From: Microbacterium sp. SSM24
GTDB lineage: Bacteria > Actinomycetota > Actinomycetes > Actinomycetales > Microbacteriaceae
Direction: 5' to 3'
DNA length: 64,000 bases
NCBI RefSeq assembly: GCF_025989145.1
Contig: NZ_JAPDNQ010000001.1
Coordinates: forward strand, 2,523,217 to 2,587,216
Numbering within the stretch: position 1 is the stretch's first letter; every line of letters begins with the position of its first letter. Shown here piece after piece: positions 37,732 to 46,629 of this stretch. The notes below the pieces were generated by a model that saw nothing but the letters and a program-made list of their open reading frames with translations, did no database searches and was not told where the DNA came from. Position numbers and translations under genes: made by a program.

Positions 37732-37751
37732 AGAAGCGAGAAGGGGAAGTC

Positions 37752-39146
37752 ATGCACGACGACACGATGAGGCAGCAGTACCGCGACGCACTGGAGGTCG
37801 CGCACCGACGCGCGCTGGAGTGGCTCGACACGATGGACGAGCGTCCCATCCGCCCCGAGCTCGACGTCGACGGGATCCTCGAGCGACTCCCGCACGATCT
37901 CCCCGAGGACGGGGCGGACGCGGCTGCGGTCGTCGAACAGCTGGCCGAGGCATCCGGCCCGGGGCTGATGGCGATGGGGTCGTCGCGGTTCTACGGCTTC
38001 GTCATCGGAGGTGCGTACCCTGCGTCGCTCGGCGCGGACTGGCTCGTCTCGGCGTGGGACCAGAACACCGGCTCACGGCAGCCGACACCCGCGACGGCGG
38101 CGATCGAGGAGGTCGCCGCGGCGTGGCTCCTCGATCTGCTCGGCCTTCCCGCCGCCAGCGGCCTGGGCTTCACCACCGGCGCGACGATGGCCAACACCTC
38201 GTGCCTCATCGTCGGGCGCGACACGCAGCTGCGCCGCGCGGGGGCGGATCCGCTCGCCGGTCTGCAGGGGGGACCTCGACTGAGGTTCCTCGCGGGCGGT
38301 GCCGTGCACACCTCGGTCGTGCTCGCTGGACGGCTGGCGGGCCTGGGGGAGCCGGTCACGGTCGGGGCAGACGGCGAGGGCTGCATCGACGTCGCGGGAC
38401 TCGAACGGGAGCTGGCGGCGGATGACGCTCCCGCGATCGTCGCGCTCCAGGCCGGCGATGTGCACTCGGGTGCGTTCGACGACTTCACCGCGGCGATCGC
38501 CGTGGCGCGCAGCGCGGGCGCGTGGGTGCACGTCGACGGCGCCTTCGGCCTGTGGGCGGCCGCGAGTCCGCGCCTGCAGCACCTCACCGCGGGTGTCGCC
38601 GATGCGGACTCCTGGGCGACCGATGCGCACAAGACGCTCAACGTGCCGTACGACTGCGGGGTCGCGATCGTGCGGGACGAGGCTGCGATGACGGCGGCGC
38701 TCGGCGCCCACGCGGCCTACCTGCCGGCCGTGGCGAGCATCTCCGACCCCTACGACCGAGTGACCGAGCTCTCCCGTCGCGCGCGCGGCGTGCCGGTGTG
38801 GGCGGCGCTGCGCACCCTGGGCAGGCGCGGCGCTGCGCGCCTGGTGGAAGGACTGGCGGATGCCGCGGCCACCCTCGCCGAGGGTTTCCGCGGGATTCCC
38901 GGACTCGAGGTCGTCAACGACGTCGTCTTCACCCAGGTCTGCCTCGCGGCGCGCGATGACGCCGAGACGGCCGCGCTCGGCGAATGGCTGCGTGCCGAAG
39001 GAACCGTGTGGGCATCCTCCTCGACGTGGCGCGGGCGCACGGTGGTGCGTTTCGCCGTGAGCAACTTCAGCACGGGCGCGGAGGCGGTTCGCCGCACGGT
39101 AGACGCCGTGGCTCGCGGCGCGGCCGCGCTCGGCATCCGGGATTAG
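37752..39146 (+). CDS. Pyridoxal-dependent group II decarboxylase family protein
   Basis: A 464-residue PLP enzyme of the aromatic-L-amino-acid/glutamate decarboxylase fold. Motifs: RFYGFVIGGAYPASLGADW (substrate side), GFTTGATMANTSCL, VHVDGAFGLWA (Asp to PLP nitrogen), and the Schiff-base Lys in TDAHKTLNVPYDCG. Substrate cannot be assigned; Trp, Tyr, Phe, Glu and diaminobutyrate decarboxylases share this plan, and some members do other chemistry. The ATG 37752 has AGGGGAAG. A 20-bp inverted repeat lies just upstream. The stop overlaps the convergent DUF1844 gene. Confidence 0.85.
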   Translation: MHDDTMRQQYRDALEVAHRRALEWLDTMDERPIRPELDVDGILERLPHDLPEDGADAAAVVEQLAEASGPGLMAMGSSRFYGFVIGGAYPASLGADWLVSAWDQNTGSRQPTPATAAIEEVAAAWLLDLLGLPAASGLGFTTGATMANTSCLIVGRDTQLRRAGADPLAGLQGGPRLRFLAGGAVHTSVVLAGRLAGLGEPVTVGADGEGCIDVAGLERELAADDAPAIVALQAGDVHSGAFDDFTAAIAVARSAGAWVHVDGAFGLWAAASPRLQHLTAGVADADSWATDAHKTLNVPYDCGVAIVRDEAAMTAALGAHAAYLPAVASISDPYDRVTELSRRARGVPVWAALRTLGRRGAARLVEGLADAAATLAEGFRGIPGLEVVNDVVFTQVCLAARDDAETAALGEWLRAEGTVWASSSTWRGRTVVRFAVSNFSTGAEAVRRTVDAVARGAAALGIRD

Positions 39147-39529
39147 TTGACCGGTCCGGTCCACTTCTCGCCGGGACCCTTGCCGATCGGGTCGGGGATG
39201 GTCGACGCCTCGCGGAAGCCCAGCTGGAGAGAACGCAGACCGTCGCGCAGGGACCGCGCGTGCATGTCGCTGATCTCGGGAGCACCCGCGGTGATGAGGC
39301 CGGCGAGGGCGTTGATGAGCTTGCGCGCTTCGTCGAGGTCGGTCTGCGCGGCGGGATCGTCGGCGAGGCCGACCTTCACGGCGGCGGCGCTCATCAGGTG
39401 CACGGCGGCGGTCGTGATGACCTCGACCGCGGGGACGTCCGCGATGTCGCGCGTCGCGGCCGATGCCGCGCGTTCCTGTTCCTCCCAGCGGGAGTGGCGG
39501 TCGTCGTCTGAGGGCGGAATCGTGGTCAC
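39143..39529 (-). CDS. DUF1844 protein
   Basis: A 128-residue protein of DUF1844: [24 protein letters not shown] is the family core, followed by a helical [16 protein letters not shown]. No catalytic residues. GTG 39529 is chosen for AGAGAAG and a possible TAGCAG -10; an ATG at 39601 lies beyond the infC promoter. Divergent from infC across a 281-base interval that is the infC leader. Function unknown. Confidence 0.82.
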   Translation of the reverse strand: MTTIPPSDDDRHSRWEEQERAASAATRDIADVPAVEVITTAAVHLMSAAAVKVGLADDPAAQTDLDEARKLINALAGLITAGAPEISDMHARSLRDGLRSLQLGFREASTIPDPIGKGPGEKWTGPVN

Positions 39530-39543
39530 GCGCTTCTCTCTGC

Positions 39544-39549
39544 TAGACT
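39544..39549 (+). promoter_or_regulatory. -10 of the infC-rpmI-rplT operon
   Basis: TAGACT; the start near 39556 gives a 255-base leader before infC. No other gene is visible in that leader. Confidence 0.5.
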
Positions 39550-39738
39550 CGTGCGGGCTCCGGTGCGTTCTGCTCCGGATCGAAAGAGGATCACATCCCA
39601 CCCGCGCTTGCCGTTCCAGGCTACCGGGTCACGCACTCCGCCCCGACCGCGCAGCGTTCGGGACAGATGCTCGCGAGCGGAGAACCGCGCGCGACGACAG
39701 GGTGCAGAAGCCGGCGCTGAGCGCCGAGCGGGTGGAAT

Positions 39739-39807
39739 GAACTCCTCTTCAGCCCGCGTCACGTCCCATGTGTCGCGGTGGCCGACATCCGTATGAAAGA
39801 GGAGTTC
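39739..39807 (+). promoter_or_regulatory. infC leader: inverted repeat sequestering the ribosome site
   Basis: GAACTCCTCTT (39739-39749) is perfectly complementary to AAGAGGAGTTC (39797-39807), which contains the infC ribosome site AGAGGAG. The loop is 47 bases. Pairing would hide the site and stop at the last bases before the ATC start. Autocontrol of infC translation is inferred. Confidence 0.55.
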
Positions 39808-39810
39808 CGC

Positions 39811-40449
<639 letters not shown>

Positions 40450-40460
40450 GCCCCACATAC

Positions 40461-40499
40461 TCCCGCTCCGGCGGGACCCCGACTCCCGCCTGGGCGGGA
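40461..40499 (+). promoter_or_regulatory. Twin hairpins between infC and rpmI
   Basis: TCCCGC-TCCG-GCGGGA (40461-40476) and TCCCGC-CTGG-GCGGGA (40484-40499, same arms). The arms can also pair across, so two alternative folds exist before rpmI. Ribosomal protein L20 control of rpmI-rplT is known in other bacteria. Confidence 0.5.
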
Positions 40500-40520
40500 A
40501 GTGAAACGAAGGAAGAAGAG

Positions 40521-40715
40521 ATGCCGAAGCAGAAGACCCACTCGGGTGCCAAGAAGCGCTTCAAGGTCACCGGTAGCGGCAAGCTGATGAAGCAGCAGGC
40601 CAACATGCGCCACAACCTCGAGGGCAAGTCGTCGCGCCGCACGCGCCGCCTCAACCAGGAGCAGGTCCTGGCCCCGGGTGACGCCAAGGTCGCCAAGAAG
40701 CTCCTCGGCCTCTGA
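40521..40715 (+). CDS. rpmI: 50S ribosomal protein L35
   Basis: A 64-residue basic protein of the large subunit, starting [20 protein letters not shown] and ending KKLLGL, which is standard. AAGGAAGAAG ribosome site. Between infC and rplT as in nearly all bacteria; preceded by two near-identical hairpins. Confidence 0.97.
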   Translation: MPKQKTHSGAKKRFKVTGSGKLMKQQANMRHNLEGKSSRRTRRLNQEQVLAPGDAKVAKKLLGL

Positions 40716-40745
40716 GCGCCGACGCACTGATAGGAAACAGAAGAA

Positions 40746-41129
40746 ATGGCTAGAGTCAAGCGGGCCGTCAACGCCCACAAGAAGCGTCGCGTCATCCTGG
40801 AGCGCGCGTCCGGTTACCGGGGTCAGCGTTCGCGCCTGTACCGCAAGGCGAAGGAGCAGGTCACCCACTCGCTCGTCTACGCGTACCGCGACCGTCGCAA
40901 GCGCAAGGGCGACTTCCGCCGCCTGTGGATCCAGCGCATCAACGCTGCGAGCCGCCAGAACGGCATCACGTACAACCGTTTCATCCAGGGCCTCGGCCTC
41001 GCGGGTGTGCAGGTCGACCGTCGTATGCTCGCCGAGCTCGCCGTGAACGAGCCCGCCGTGTTCGCGTCGCTCGTCCAGACGGCCAAGGCCGCGCTGCCCG
41101 AGAACGTCAACGCTCCCAAGAGCGCCTGA
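40746..41129 (+). CDS. rplT: 50S ribosomal protein L20
   Basis: A 127-residue rRNA-binding protein needed for early large-subunit assembly and, in E. coli and Bacillus, the repressor of its own operon. Sequence standard throughout ([35 protein letters not shown]). Last gene of the operon, followed by a strong terminator. Confidence 0.97.
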   Translation: MARVKRAVNAHKKRRVILERASGYRGQRSRLYRKAKEQVTHSLVYAYRDRRKRKGDFRRLWIQRINAASRQNGITYNRFIQGLGLAGVQVDRRMLAELAVNEPAVFASLVQTAKAALPENVNAPKSA

Positions 41130-41145
41130 CCACTCTCTTCCGAAG

Positions 41146-41174
41146 GGGCGTCCTCCGCACGGAGGGCGCCCTTT
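41146..41174 (+). terminator. Terminator of infC-rpmI-rplT
   Basis: A 12-bp stem (41146-41157 with 41160-41171, one U-G pair) followed by TTT. Nineteen bases after the rplT stop. Confidence 0.85.
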
Positions 41175-41213
41175 CGTCGTCCCTGCCTGACAGGGAATCG
41201 CCGGCCGCGACCC

Positions 41214-41219
41214 TAGACT
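41214..41219 (+). promoter_or_regulatory. Leaderless -10 of the RNA methyltransferase gene
   Basis: TAGACT, six bases before the GTG at 41226. Confidence 0.6.
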
Positions 41220-41225
41220 GATCCC

Positions 41226-42023
41226 GTGCTCGAGAACCCTCGCTCTCCGCGCGTTCGCGCTGTCGCGAAGCTGACGAAACGGAGCGCTCGCCAGGAGACC
41301 GGACTCTTCCTTCTGGAGGGTCCGCAGTCCGCGCGCGAGGCGCTGGGTCACCGTCCCGACACCCTGGTCGAGGTGTTCGCGACGCCGAGCGCACTGGAGC
41401 GCCATTCCGATGTCCGTGACGCCGCGCGAGATGCGGGGATCGAGGTCGTGTTCACGACCGAGGCCGTGCTGGACGCGATGGCCGACACGGTGACGCCGCA
41501 GGGGATCGTGGCAGTGGCCCGGCAGTCTCCGACGTCGCTGCGCGACGTGTTCGCGGCGATGCCCCGTCTCGTCGCGATCTGCGAGGAGGTCCGCGACCCG
41601 GGCAACCTCGGCACCATCATCCGCGCGGCCGATGCCGCGGGGGCGGATGCCGTCATCCTCACGGGACGCACCGTCGATCCGTACAACCCGAAGGTGGTGC
41701 GCGCCACCACCGGCTCCCTCTTCCACGTGCCCGTCGCGGTCGGCGTCGACCTGGCGTCCGCAGTAGAGAAGGCGCATGCCGCGGGTGTGCGGGTGATCGC
41801 CGCGGATGTCGGAGGCGGGGACTTCCTCGCATCCCGGAACCTCCTCGCCGAGCCCACCGCGTGGCTGTTCGGCAACGAGGCGCGAGGGCTCGAGGACTCC
41901 GCGCTCGTGCTCGCCGATCTGTCGCTGCGGCTGCCGATCTACGGGGCGGCGGAGTCGCTGAATCTCGCCACTGCGGCGAGCGTGTGCCTCTACGAGACCG
42001 CTTTCGCGCAGCGCGCAGGCTGA
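41226..42023 (+). CDS. TrmH/SpoU family RNA methyltransferase
   Basis: A 265-residue 2'-O-ribose methyltransferase with the SPOUT knot. N-terminal substrate-binding domain (FLLEGPQSAREAL); motif 1 EEVRDPGNLGTIIRAADAAG, motif 2 TAWLFGNEARGL, motif 3 LRLPIYGAAESLNLATAASV. Rv1644-type tsnR homologues sit in this place after rplT in mycobacteria. Target nucleotide (23S rRNA or tRNA) not determinable. GTG start set by the -10. Confidence 0.92.
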   Translation: MLENPRSPRVRAVAKLTKRSARQETGLFLLEGPQSAREALGHRPDTLVEVFATPSALERHSDVRDAARDAGIEVVFTTEAVLDAMADTVTPQGIVAVARQSPTSLRDVFAAMPRLVAICEEVRDPGNLGTIIRAADAAGADAVILTGRTVDPYNPKVVRATTGSLFHVPVAVGVDLASAVEKAHAAGVRVIAADVGGGDFLASRNLLAEPTAWLFGNEARGLEDSALVLADLSLRLPIYGAAESLNLATAASVCLYETAFAQRAG

Positions 42024-42029
42024 TCCGGC

Positions 42030-42047
42030 ACCGTGTTACAACACGGT
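42030..42047. promoter_or_regulatory. Palindrome upstream of the glutamate transporter operon
   Basis: ACCGTGTT-AC-AACACGGT, perfect 8-bp arms, 44 bases before the -10 at 42091. GTTAC-N6-GTTAA within it loosely recalls nitrogen-regulator GlnR sites. Candidate operator only. Confidence 0.4.
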
Positions 42048-42067
42048 TAAGACGCATTTCAACCCCT

Positions 42068-42096
42068 GGCCGGGCGTCGGTCGCCCGGCCTAGGGT
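42068..42096 (+). promoter_or_regulatory. Inverted repeat abutting the leaderless -10 of gluA
   Basis: GGCCGGGCG-N5-CGCCCGGCC (42068-42090) directly precedes TAGGGT (42091-42096), which is 6 bases from the ATG. The repeat fills the -35/-10 spacer; it may be an operator, or a terminator of the methyltransferase gene without a T-run. Confidence 0.5.
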
Positions 42097-42102
42097 GCCG
42101 GT

Positions 42103-42894
42103 ATGACGACGCCTGATGAAAGCGCGCCGAAGACGTCGAACATCACTGTGCGACGCGGCGACCCTCTGGTCGAGATCACCGATGTCCAGAAGCACTACGG
42201 CGAGTTCCAAGCGCTGAAGGACATCGATCTGACCGTCAATCGTGGGGAGGTCGTCGTGGTCATCGGCCCGTCGGGCTCCGGCAAGTCCACGCTCTGCCGC
42301 ACCATCAACCGCCTCGAGACGATCACGAGCGGCACCATCAGGATCGACGGCAAAGAGCTGCCGAAGGAAGGCAAGGACCTCGCGGCGCTGCGCGCGGACG
42401 TCGGCATGGTGTTCCAGTCGTTCAACCTCTTCGCCCACCTGACGATCCTCGACAACGTCACGCTGGGGCCGATCAAGGTGAAGGGCATGAAGAAGGCGGA
42501 TGCCGAGAAGCTCGGCACCCAGCTCCTCGAACGGGTCGGCGTCGCCCAGCAGGCCTCGAAGCTCCCCGCACAGCTCTCCGGCGGCCAGCAGCAGCGCGTC
42601 GCGATCGCCCGTGCGCTCGCGATGCAGCCCAAGGTGATGCTGTTCGACGAGCCCACGAGCGCTCTTGACCCCGAGATGATCAACGAGGTCCTCGACGTCA
42701 TGGTCGGCCTCGCCCAGGACGGCATGACGATGATCGTCGTCACGCACGAGATGGGATTCGCGCGCAAGGCGGCAGACCGCGTGGTCTTCATGGCCGACGG
42801 GCAGATCGTCGAAGAGGCGACTCCCGAGGAGTTCTTCACGAACGCGCAGAGCGATCGCGCGAAGGACTTCCTGTCGAAGCTCCTGACCCACTAG
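42103..42894 (+). CDS. gluA: Amino acid ABC transporter ATP-binding protein (glutamate type)
   Basis: A 263-residue ATPase of a polar amino acid importer. Walker [15 protein letters not shown]-loop [13 protein letters not shown], signature [15 protein letters not shown], Walker [17 protein letters not shown], switch VTHEMGF. The N-terminus is about 20 residues longer than GluA of Corynebacterium. First gene of a gluABCD-like operon: ATPase, binding protein, two permeases. The substrate assignment rests on the resemblance of the binding protein. Confidence 0.9.
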   Translation: MTTPDESAPKTSNITVRRGDPLVEITDVQKHYGEFQALKDIDLTVNRGEVVVVIGPSGSGKSTLCRTINRLETITSGTIRIDGKELPKEGKDLAALRADVGMVFQSFNLFAHLTILDNVTLGPIKVKGMKKADAEKLGTQLLERVGVAQQASKLPAQLSGGQQQRVAIARALAMQPKVMLFDEPTSALDPEMINEVLDVMVGLAQDGMTMIVVTHEMGFARKAADRVVFMADGQIVEEATPEEFFTNAQSDRAKDFLSKLLTH

Positions 42895-43012
42895 GCGTCA
42901 GGCCATACCCCGAGGAGGGGAACAGCAGCACCACCACTCGCACAGCACTTCCGAACGGACCCGAAACGTCGGACATACGAAACCAGTTCGCACACAGCAA
43001 CCAGGAGGAAAC

Positions 43013-43915
43013 ATGCGTAAATCACGAATCATCACGGGTATCGGAATCTCGGCGATCGCACTTCTCGCGCTCACCGCGTGCAACAGCGGCACACCAGGAG
43101 CGGACCCCACCGACGGGGGAGACGGCGGAACGGCGAGCGACCAGCCCTGGGAGGTGGCCACCGACGTCACGCTCGAGGGCAGCCCGACGTTCGACGCCAT
43201 GACCGAGCGCGGAGGCGTGGTGGTCGGTGTCAAGAACGACCAGCCGAACCTCGGCTACGAAGACGCGACGACCGGCGAGCGCTCCGGCTTCGACGTCGAC
43301 ATCGCCCGCTGGATCGCCGCGTCGCTCGGCTTCGACGAGGACCAGATCGAGTACGTCACGATCCCCTCCGCCAACCGCGAGCAGGCGCTCGTGAACGGCG
43401 ACATCGACTACTACGTCGGCACGTACTCGATCACCGACTCCCGCAAGGAGCAGATCGACTTCGCCGGGCCGTACTTCATCACCGGTCAGGGCCTGCTGGT
43501 CGCGGCCGACAACGAGGACATCAACGGTCCCGACGACCTCGCCGGCAAGGTGGTCTGCTCGGTGACCGGCTCGACGTCGCTGCAGCGCATCCGCGACGAG
43601 TACCCGGATGCCGAGACCACCGAGTTCGAGACGTACTCGGCCTGCATCGAGCAGCTGAAGAACGGACAGGTCGACGCGATCACCACCGATGAGGCGATCC
43701 TCGCCGGCTACGTCCAGCAGGACCCCGAGGCACTCAAGCTCGCGGGCGAGCCCTTCAGTGAGGAGCGCTACGGCGTCGGCCTCACAAAGGGCGACGCCGC
43801 TCTGCAGGAGCACATCAACACCCTGTTCACGGACGGCGGCGACATCTGGCAGGAGATCTTCGACGCCAACCTCGCCGAGTCCGGTATCGCCGGCGAGCAG
43901 CCCGCGGTCGACTGA
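43013..43915 (+). CDS. gluB: Glutamate-type ABC transporter substrate-binding lipoprotein
   Basis: A 300-residue exported protein. Signal peptide with lipobox LTAC (Cys about 23), so lipid-anchored outside the membrane. Solute-binding family 3 motifs: VGVKNDQPNLGYEDATTGERSGFDVDIARWIA, then DYYVGTYSITDSRKEQIDFAGPYF. The AGGAGG ribosome site is the strongest in the operon, matching the high need for the binding protein. The 118-base gap after gluA has no clear feature. A GNRA-capped hairpin follows the stop. Confidence 0.9.
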   Translation: MRKSRIITGIGISAIALLALTACNSGTPGADPTDGGDGGTASDQPWEVATDVTLEGSPTFDAMTERGGVVVGVKNDQPNLGYEDATTGERSGFDVDIARWIAASLGFDEDQIEYVTIPSANREQALVNGDIDYYVGTYSITDSRKEQIDFAGPYFITGQGLLVAADNEDINGPDDLAGKVVCSVTGSTSLQRIRDEYPDAETTEFETYSACIEQLKNGQVDAITTDEAILAGYVQQDPEALKLAGEPFSEERYGVGLTKGDAALQEHINTLFTDGGDIWQEIFDANLAESGIAGEQPAVD

Positions 43916-43921
43916 CCGCAC

Positions 43922-43951
43922 GGGTCCCGGGGGCGCGAGCCCCCGGGACCC
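43922..43951 (+). terminator. Strong hairpin between gluB and gluC
   Basis: Perfect 13-bp stem (43922-43934 with 43939-43951) capped by GCGA, a GNRA loop, without a T-run. It probably acts as an RNA stabiliser of the gluB message or partial terminator. Confidence 0.7.
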
Positions 43952-43981
43952 TCACCTCCAAGGACACGTGAGAGGAGCGCC

Positions 43982-44629
43982 GTGGGCGTCATCACCGACA
44001 ACCTCCCCACATGGGGGGAAGCGCTATGGGGCACCGTCACGCTGTTCCTGTGGGGCGGGCTCATCGCGCTCGTGCTCGGGTTCATCGTGGGAGCCATGCG
44101 CGTCTCGCCGATCCCCGTCGCGCGCGCGGTCGGCACGGCCTACGTCAACATCATCCGCAACACCCCGCTGACGCTCGTGTTCTTCGCGTTCGCGTTCGCG
44201 GTGCCGATCCTGCTCCAGGTGCGGATGTCCTTCTTCGTCCTCGCCGTCGTCGCACTGGGCATCTACACGGCGACCTACGTCGCCGAGACCATCCGCTCCG
44301 GGATCAACACGGTGCCGGTCGGCCAGGCGGAGGCGGCACGTGCGCTCGGGTTGCCGTTCGGCAAGGTCATGACTCTCGTGATCCTCCCGCAGGCGTTCCG
44401 CTCGGTCATCCCGCCCATGATGAGCGTGTTCATCGCACTCCTGAAGAACACGACGGTGGCAGCCGGATTCTCGGTGGTCAACCTCGGCTCGATCCGCAAC
44501 TACCTCAGCGAGGACGGAGCGAATCAGATGGTCGTGATCCTGTGGGTAATGGTGATCTTCGTTGCGCTCGTGCTGTTGCTCTCGTGGGCGCAGCGCGCGC
44601 TCGAGAACCGTTGGAGGGTGGCGCGATGA
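43982..44629 (+). CDS. gluC: Amino acid ABC transporter permease (first)
   Basis: A 215-residue inner-membrane permease of the HisMQ family with about five helices. The EAA motif is GQAEAARALGLPFGKVMTLVILPQAFRS. GTG start with AGAGGAG. Downstream gluD overlaps by ATGA, so the two permeases are made together as a heterodimer. Confidence 0.88.
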   Translation: MGVITDNLPTWGEALWGTVTLFLWGGLIALVLGFIVGAMRVSPIPVARAVGTAYVNIIRNTPLTLVFFAFAFAVPILLQVRMSFFVLAVVALGIYTATYVAETIRSGINTVPVGQAEAARALGLPFGKVMTLVILPQAFRSVIPPMMSVFIALLKNTTVAAGFSVVNLGSIRNYLSEDGANQMVVILWVMVIFVALVLLLSWAQRALENRWRVAR

Positions 44630-45540
44630 GCTCGGTTCTCTACGACGTTCCCGGTCCCCGGGCGATCGCGCGCAACCGCGTGCTGGGAGTGCTCACCGTC
44701 CTTGTGGTGCTGGCCTTCCTCGGGTGGCTCGTCTGGCGCCTGTGGGCGACCGGGCAGCTGAGCGCCGAGAAGTGGTACGCGTTCACCTTCACCAACGTGT
44801 GGGTCCAGTTCGGTCTCGCAACGCTGCGCACCCTCGCTGCCTTCGCGGCCGCGGCCGTGGGCGCGCTGATCCTCGGGTTCGTCCTGGCCATCGGCCGGAT
44901 GTCGGACCACGCGTGGATCCGCTGGCCGTTCACGGTGATCGTCGAGTTCTTCCGTGCGGTCCCCGTCCTCGTCTTCATGTTCCTGCTGTACTACGGCCTG
45001 CCCGTCATCGGCGTGAAGATGTCGCCGTACTGGGCGGTCGTGATCGCGCTCGTGGCCTACAACGGCTCCGTGCTGGCGGAGGTCATCCGCGCGGGCGTCG
45101 AGGCGCTTCCGCGTGGTCAGAGCGAGGCGGGATACGCGATCGGCCTGCGCAAGGCGGGGGTCATGCGGCTCGTGCTGCTGCCGCAGGCGATCCGGTCCAT
45201 GATGCCCGTGATCATCGCGCAGCTCGTCGTCACGCTCAAGGACACCGCGCTCGGCTTCATCATCACCTACCCGGAGCTGCTGTTCTACGCGAAGTACCTC
45301 GGCAACCAGGCCAACCTCGACTCGCCGATCATCCCGGCGACGATGGTGGCCGGCGCGATCTACATCACGCTGTGTCTCATCCTGTCCTTCGTGGCGAACA
45401 CGGTCGAGAAGCGCCTGCGCAGCTCGGCGAAGACCCCGCGGGTAGCAGGTGCGAACCAGCCGACGCAGGAGATCACCGACACGGAGCTGATCGTGGCGCA
45501 GAGGGGTGCGGGGAAGTTCGGGCAGGGCAGCGCTGCCTGA
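44626..45540 (+). CDS. gluD: Amino acid ABC transporter permease (second)
   Basis: A 304-residue HisMQ permease. Six hydrophobic helices; EAA loop GQSEAGYAIGLRKAGVMRLVLLPQAIRS. It is longer than gluC because of an N-terminal helix (about 21-42) and a C-terminal hydrophilic tail of about 45 residues. It completes the importer; pheS follows on its own promoter. Confidence 0.88.
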   Translation: MSSVLYDVPGPRAIARNRVLGVLTVLVVLAFLGWLVWRLWATGQLSAEKWYAFTFTNVWVQFGLATLRTLAAFAAAAVGALILGFVLAIGRMSDHAWIRWPFTVIVEFFRAVPVLVFMFLLYYGLPVIGVKMSPYWAVVIALVAYNGSVLAEVIRAGVEALPRGQSEAGYAIGLRKAGVMRLVLLPQAIRSMMPVIIAQLVVTLKDTALGFIITYPELLFYAKYLGNQANLDSPIIPATMVAGAIYITLCLILSFVANTVEKRLRSSAKTPRVAGANQPTQEITDTELIVAQRGAGKFGQGSAA

Positions 45541-45574
45541 CCGCAGTGCGGCGAGGCGAGGCATCCGCTCTCGG

Positions 45575-45580
45575 TAGACT
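45575..45580 (+). promoter_or_regulatory. Leaderless -10 of pheS-pheT
   Basis: TAGACT, eight bases before the GTG at 45589. No T-box or leader is present. Confidence 0.5.
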
Positions 45581-45588
45581 CGGTTCTC

Positions 45589-46629
45589 GTGTCTGAAGCT
45601 CACGAGATCACGCCCGAGGCGGTGGAGGCCGCCGTGCAGTCGGCGCTCGACGCCGTCGCGGCGGCCGGCGACACCGCCGCGCTGAAGGCGGCCCGTTCCG
45701 CCCACAGCGCGGAGGGCTCGCCGCTCGCCCAGCTCAACGCGCAGCTGCGCACCGTGCCCGGTGACAAGAAGGCGGAGTTCGGCAAGCTCGTGGGCCGGGC
45801 CCGCGCGCGCGTCAATCAGGCGTTCGCTGCGCGTGAGCAGGAGCTCGCCGAGACCGAGACCGCCGCGCGGCTGGAGGCCGAGCGTGTCGACGTGACAGCG
45901 CTGCCCCGGCGGGCGCGAGTGGGGGCGCGGCATCCGATCTCCCTGCTCCAGGACCAGATCTCCGACATCTTCGTCGGCATGGGCTGGGAGATCGCGGAGG
46001 GGCCCGAGCTCGAGCACGAGTGGTACAACTTCGACGCGCTGAACTTCGACGAGGATCACCCCGCGCGCCAGATGCAGGACACGTTCTTCGTCGATCCCGT
46101 CGAGCGCCACCTCGTCATGCGCACGCACACCAGCCCCGTGCAGGTGCGCTCGATGCTGGAGCGCGACCTGCCGCTGTACGTCCTGTGCCCGGGTCGCGTC
46201 TACCGCACCGACGAGTTCGACGCGACGCACCTGCCCGTCTTCACGCAGTTCGAGGGCATCGTCGTCGACAAGGGCATCACGATGGCCCATCTCAAGGGCA
46301 CGCTCGACCACGCCGCAAAGGTGCTGTTCGGTGCAGAGGCCAAGACGCGGTTCCGCGCGAACTACTTCCCGTTCACCGAGCCGTCGGCCGAGCTCGACCT
46401 CTGGCATCCGACCTTCAAGGGCGGCGCCCGGTGGATCGAATGGGGCGGCTGCGGGATGATCAACCCCAACGTGCTGCGCGCGGCGGGGATCGACCCGGAG
46501 GAGTACTCGGGCTTCGCGTTCGGGATGGGTGTGGAGCGCACGCTCATGTTCCGCAGTGACGTCCAGGACATGCGCGACATGGCCGAGGGCGATGTGCGTT
46601 TCAGCGAGCAGTTCGGAATGGTGGTCTGA
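45589..46629 (+). CDS. pheS: Phenylalanyl-tRNA synthetase alpha subunit
   Basis: The catalytic subunit, 346 residues, of the class IIc heterotetramer. N-terminal coiled coil (about 1-90), motif 1 HPISLLQDQISDIFVGMGWE, motif 2 LCPGRVYRTDEFDATHLPVF, motif 3 GMGVERTLMFRSDVQD. The stop TGA overlaps the pheT ATG by one base. Confidence 0.97.
   Translation: MSEAHEITPEAVEAAVQSALDAVAAAGDTAALKAARSAHSAEGSPLAQLNAQLRTVPGDKKAEFGKLVGRARARVNQAFAAREQELAETETAARLEAERVDVTALPRRARVGARHPISLLQDQISDIFVGMGWEIAEGPELEHEWYNFDALNFDEDHPARQMQDTFFVDPVERHLVMRTHTSPVQVRSMLERDLPLYVLCPGRVYRTDEFDATHLPVFTQFEGIVVDKGITMAHLKGTLDHAAKVLFGAEAKTRFRANYFPFTEPSAELDLWHPTFKGGARWIEWGGCGMINPNVLRAAGIDPEEYSGFAFGMGVERTLMFRSDVQDMRDMAEGDVRFSEQFGMVV

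Noticed and set aside
39778..39810. GTG 39778 or ATG 39793 as infC starts
   Set aside because: Neither has a ribosome site, and the additional residues match no IF-3. The strong site points to ATC 39811.
45541..45588. A T-box or leader before pheS
   Set aside because: The gap is only 48 bases, with the -10 eight bases before the start codon; there is no room for a leader.
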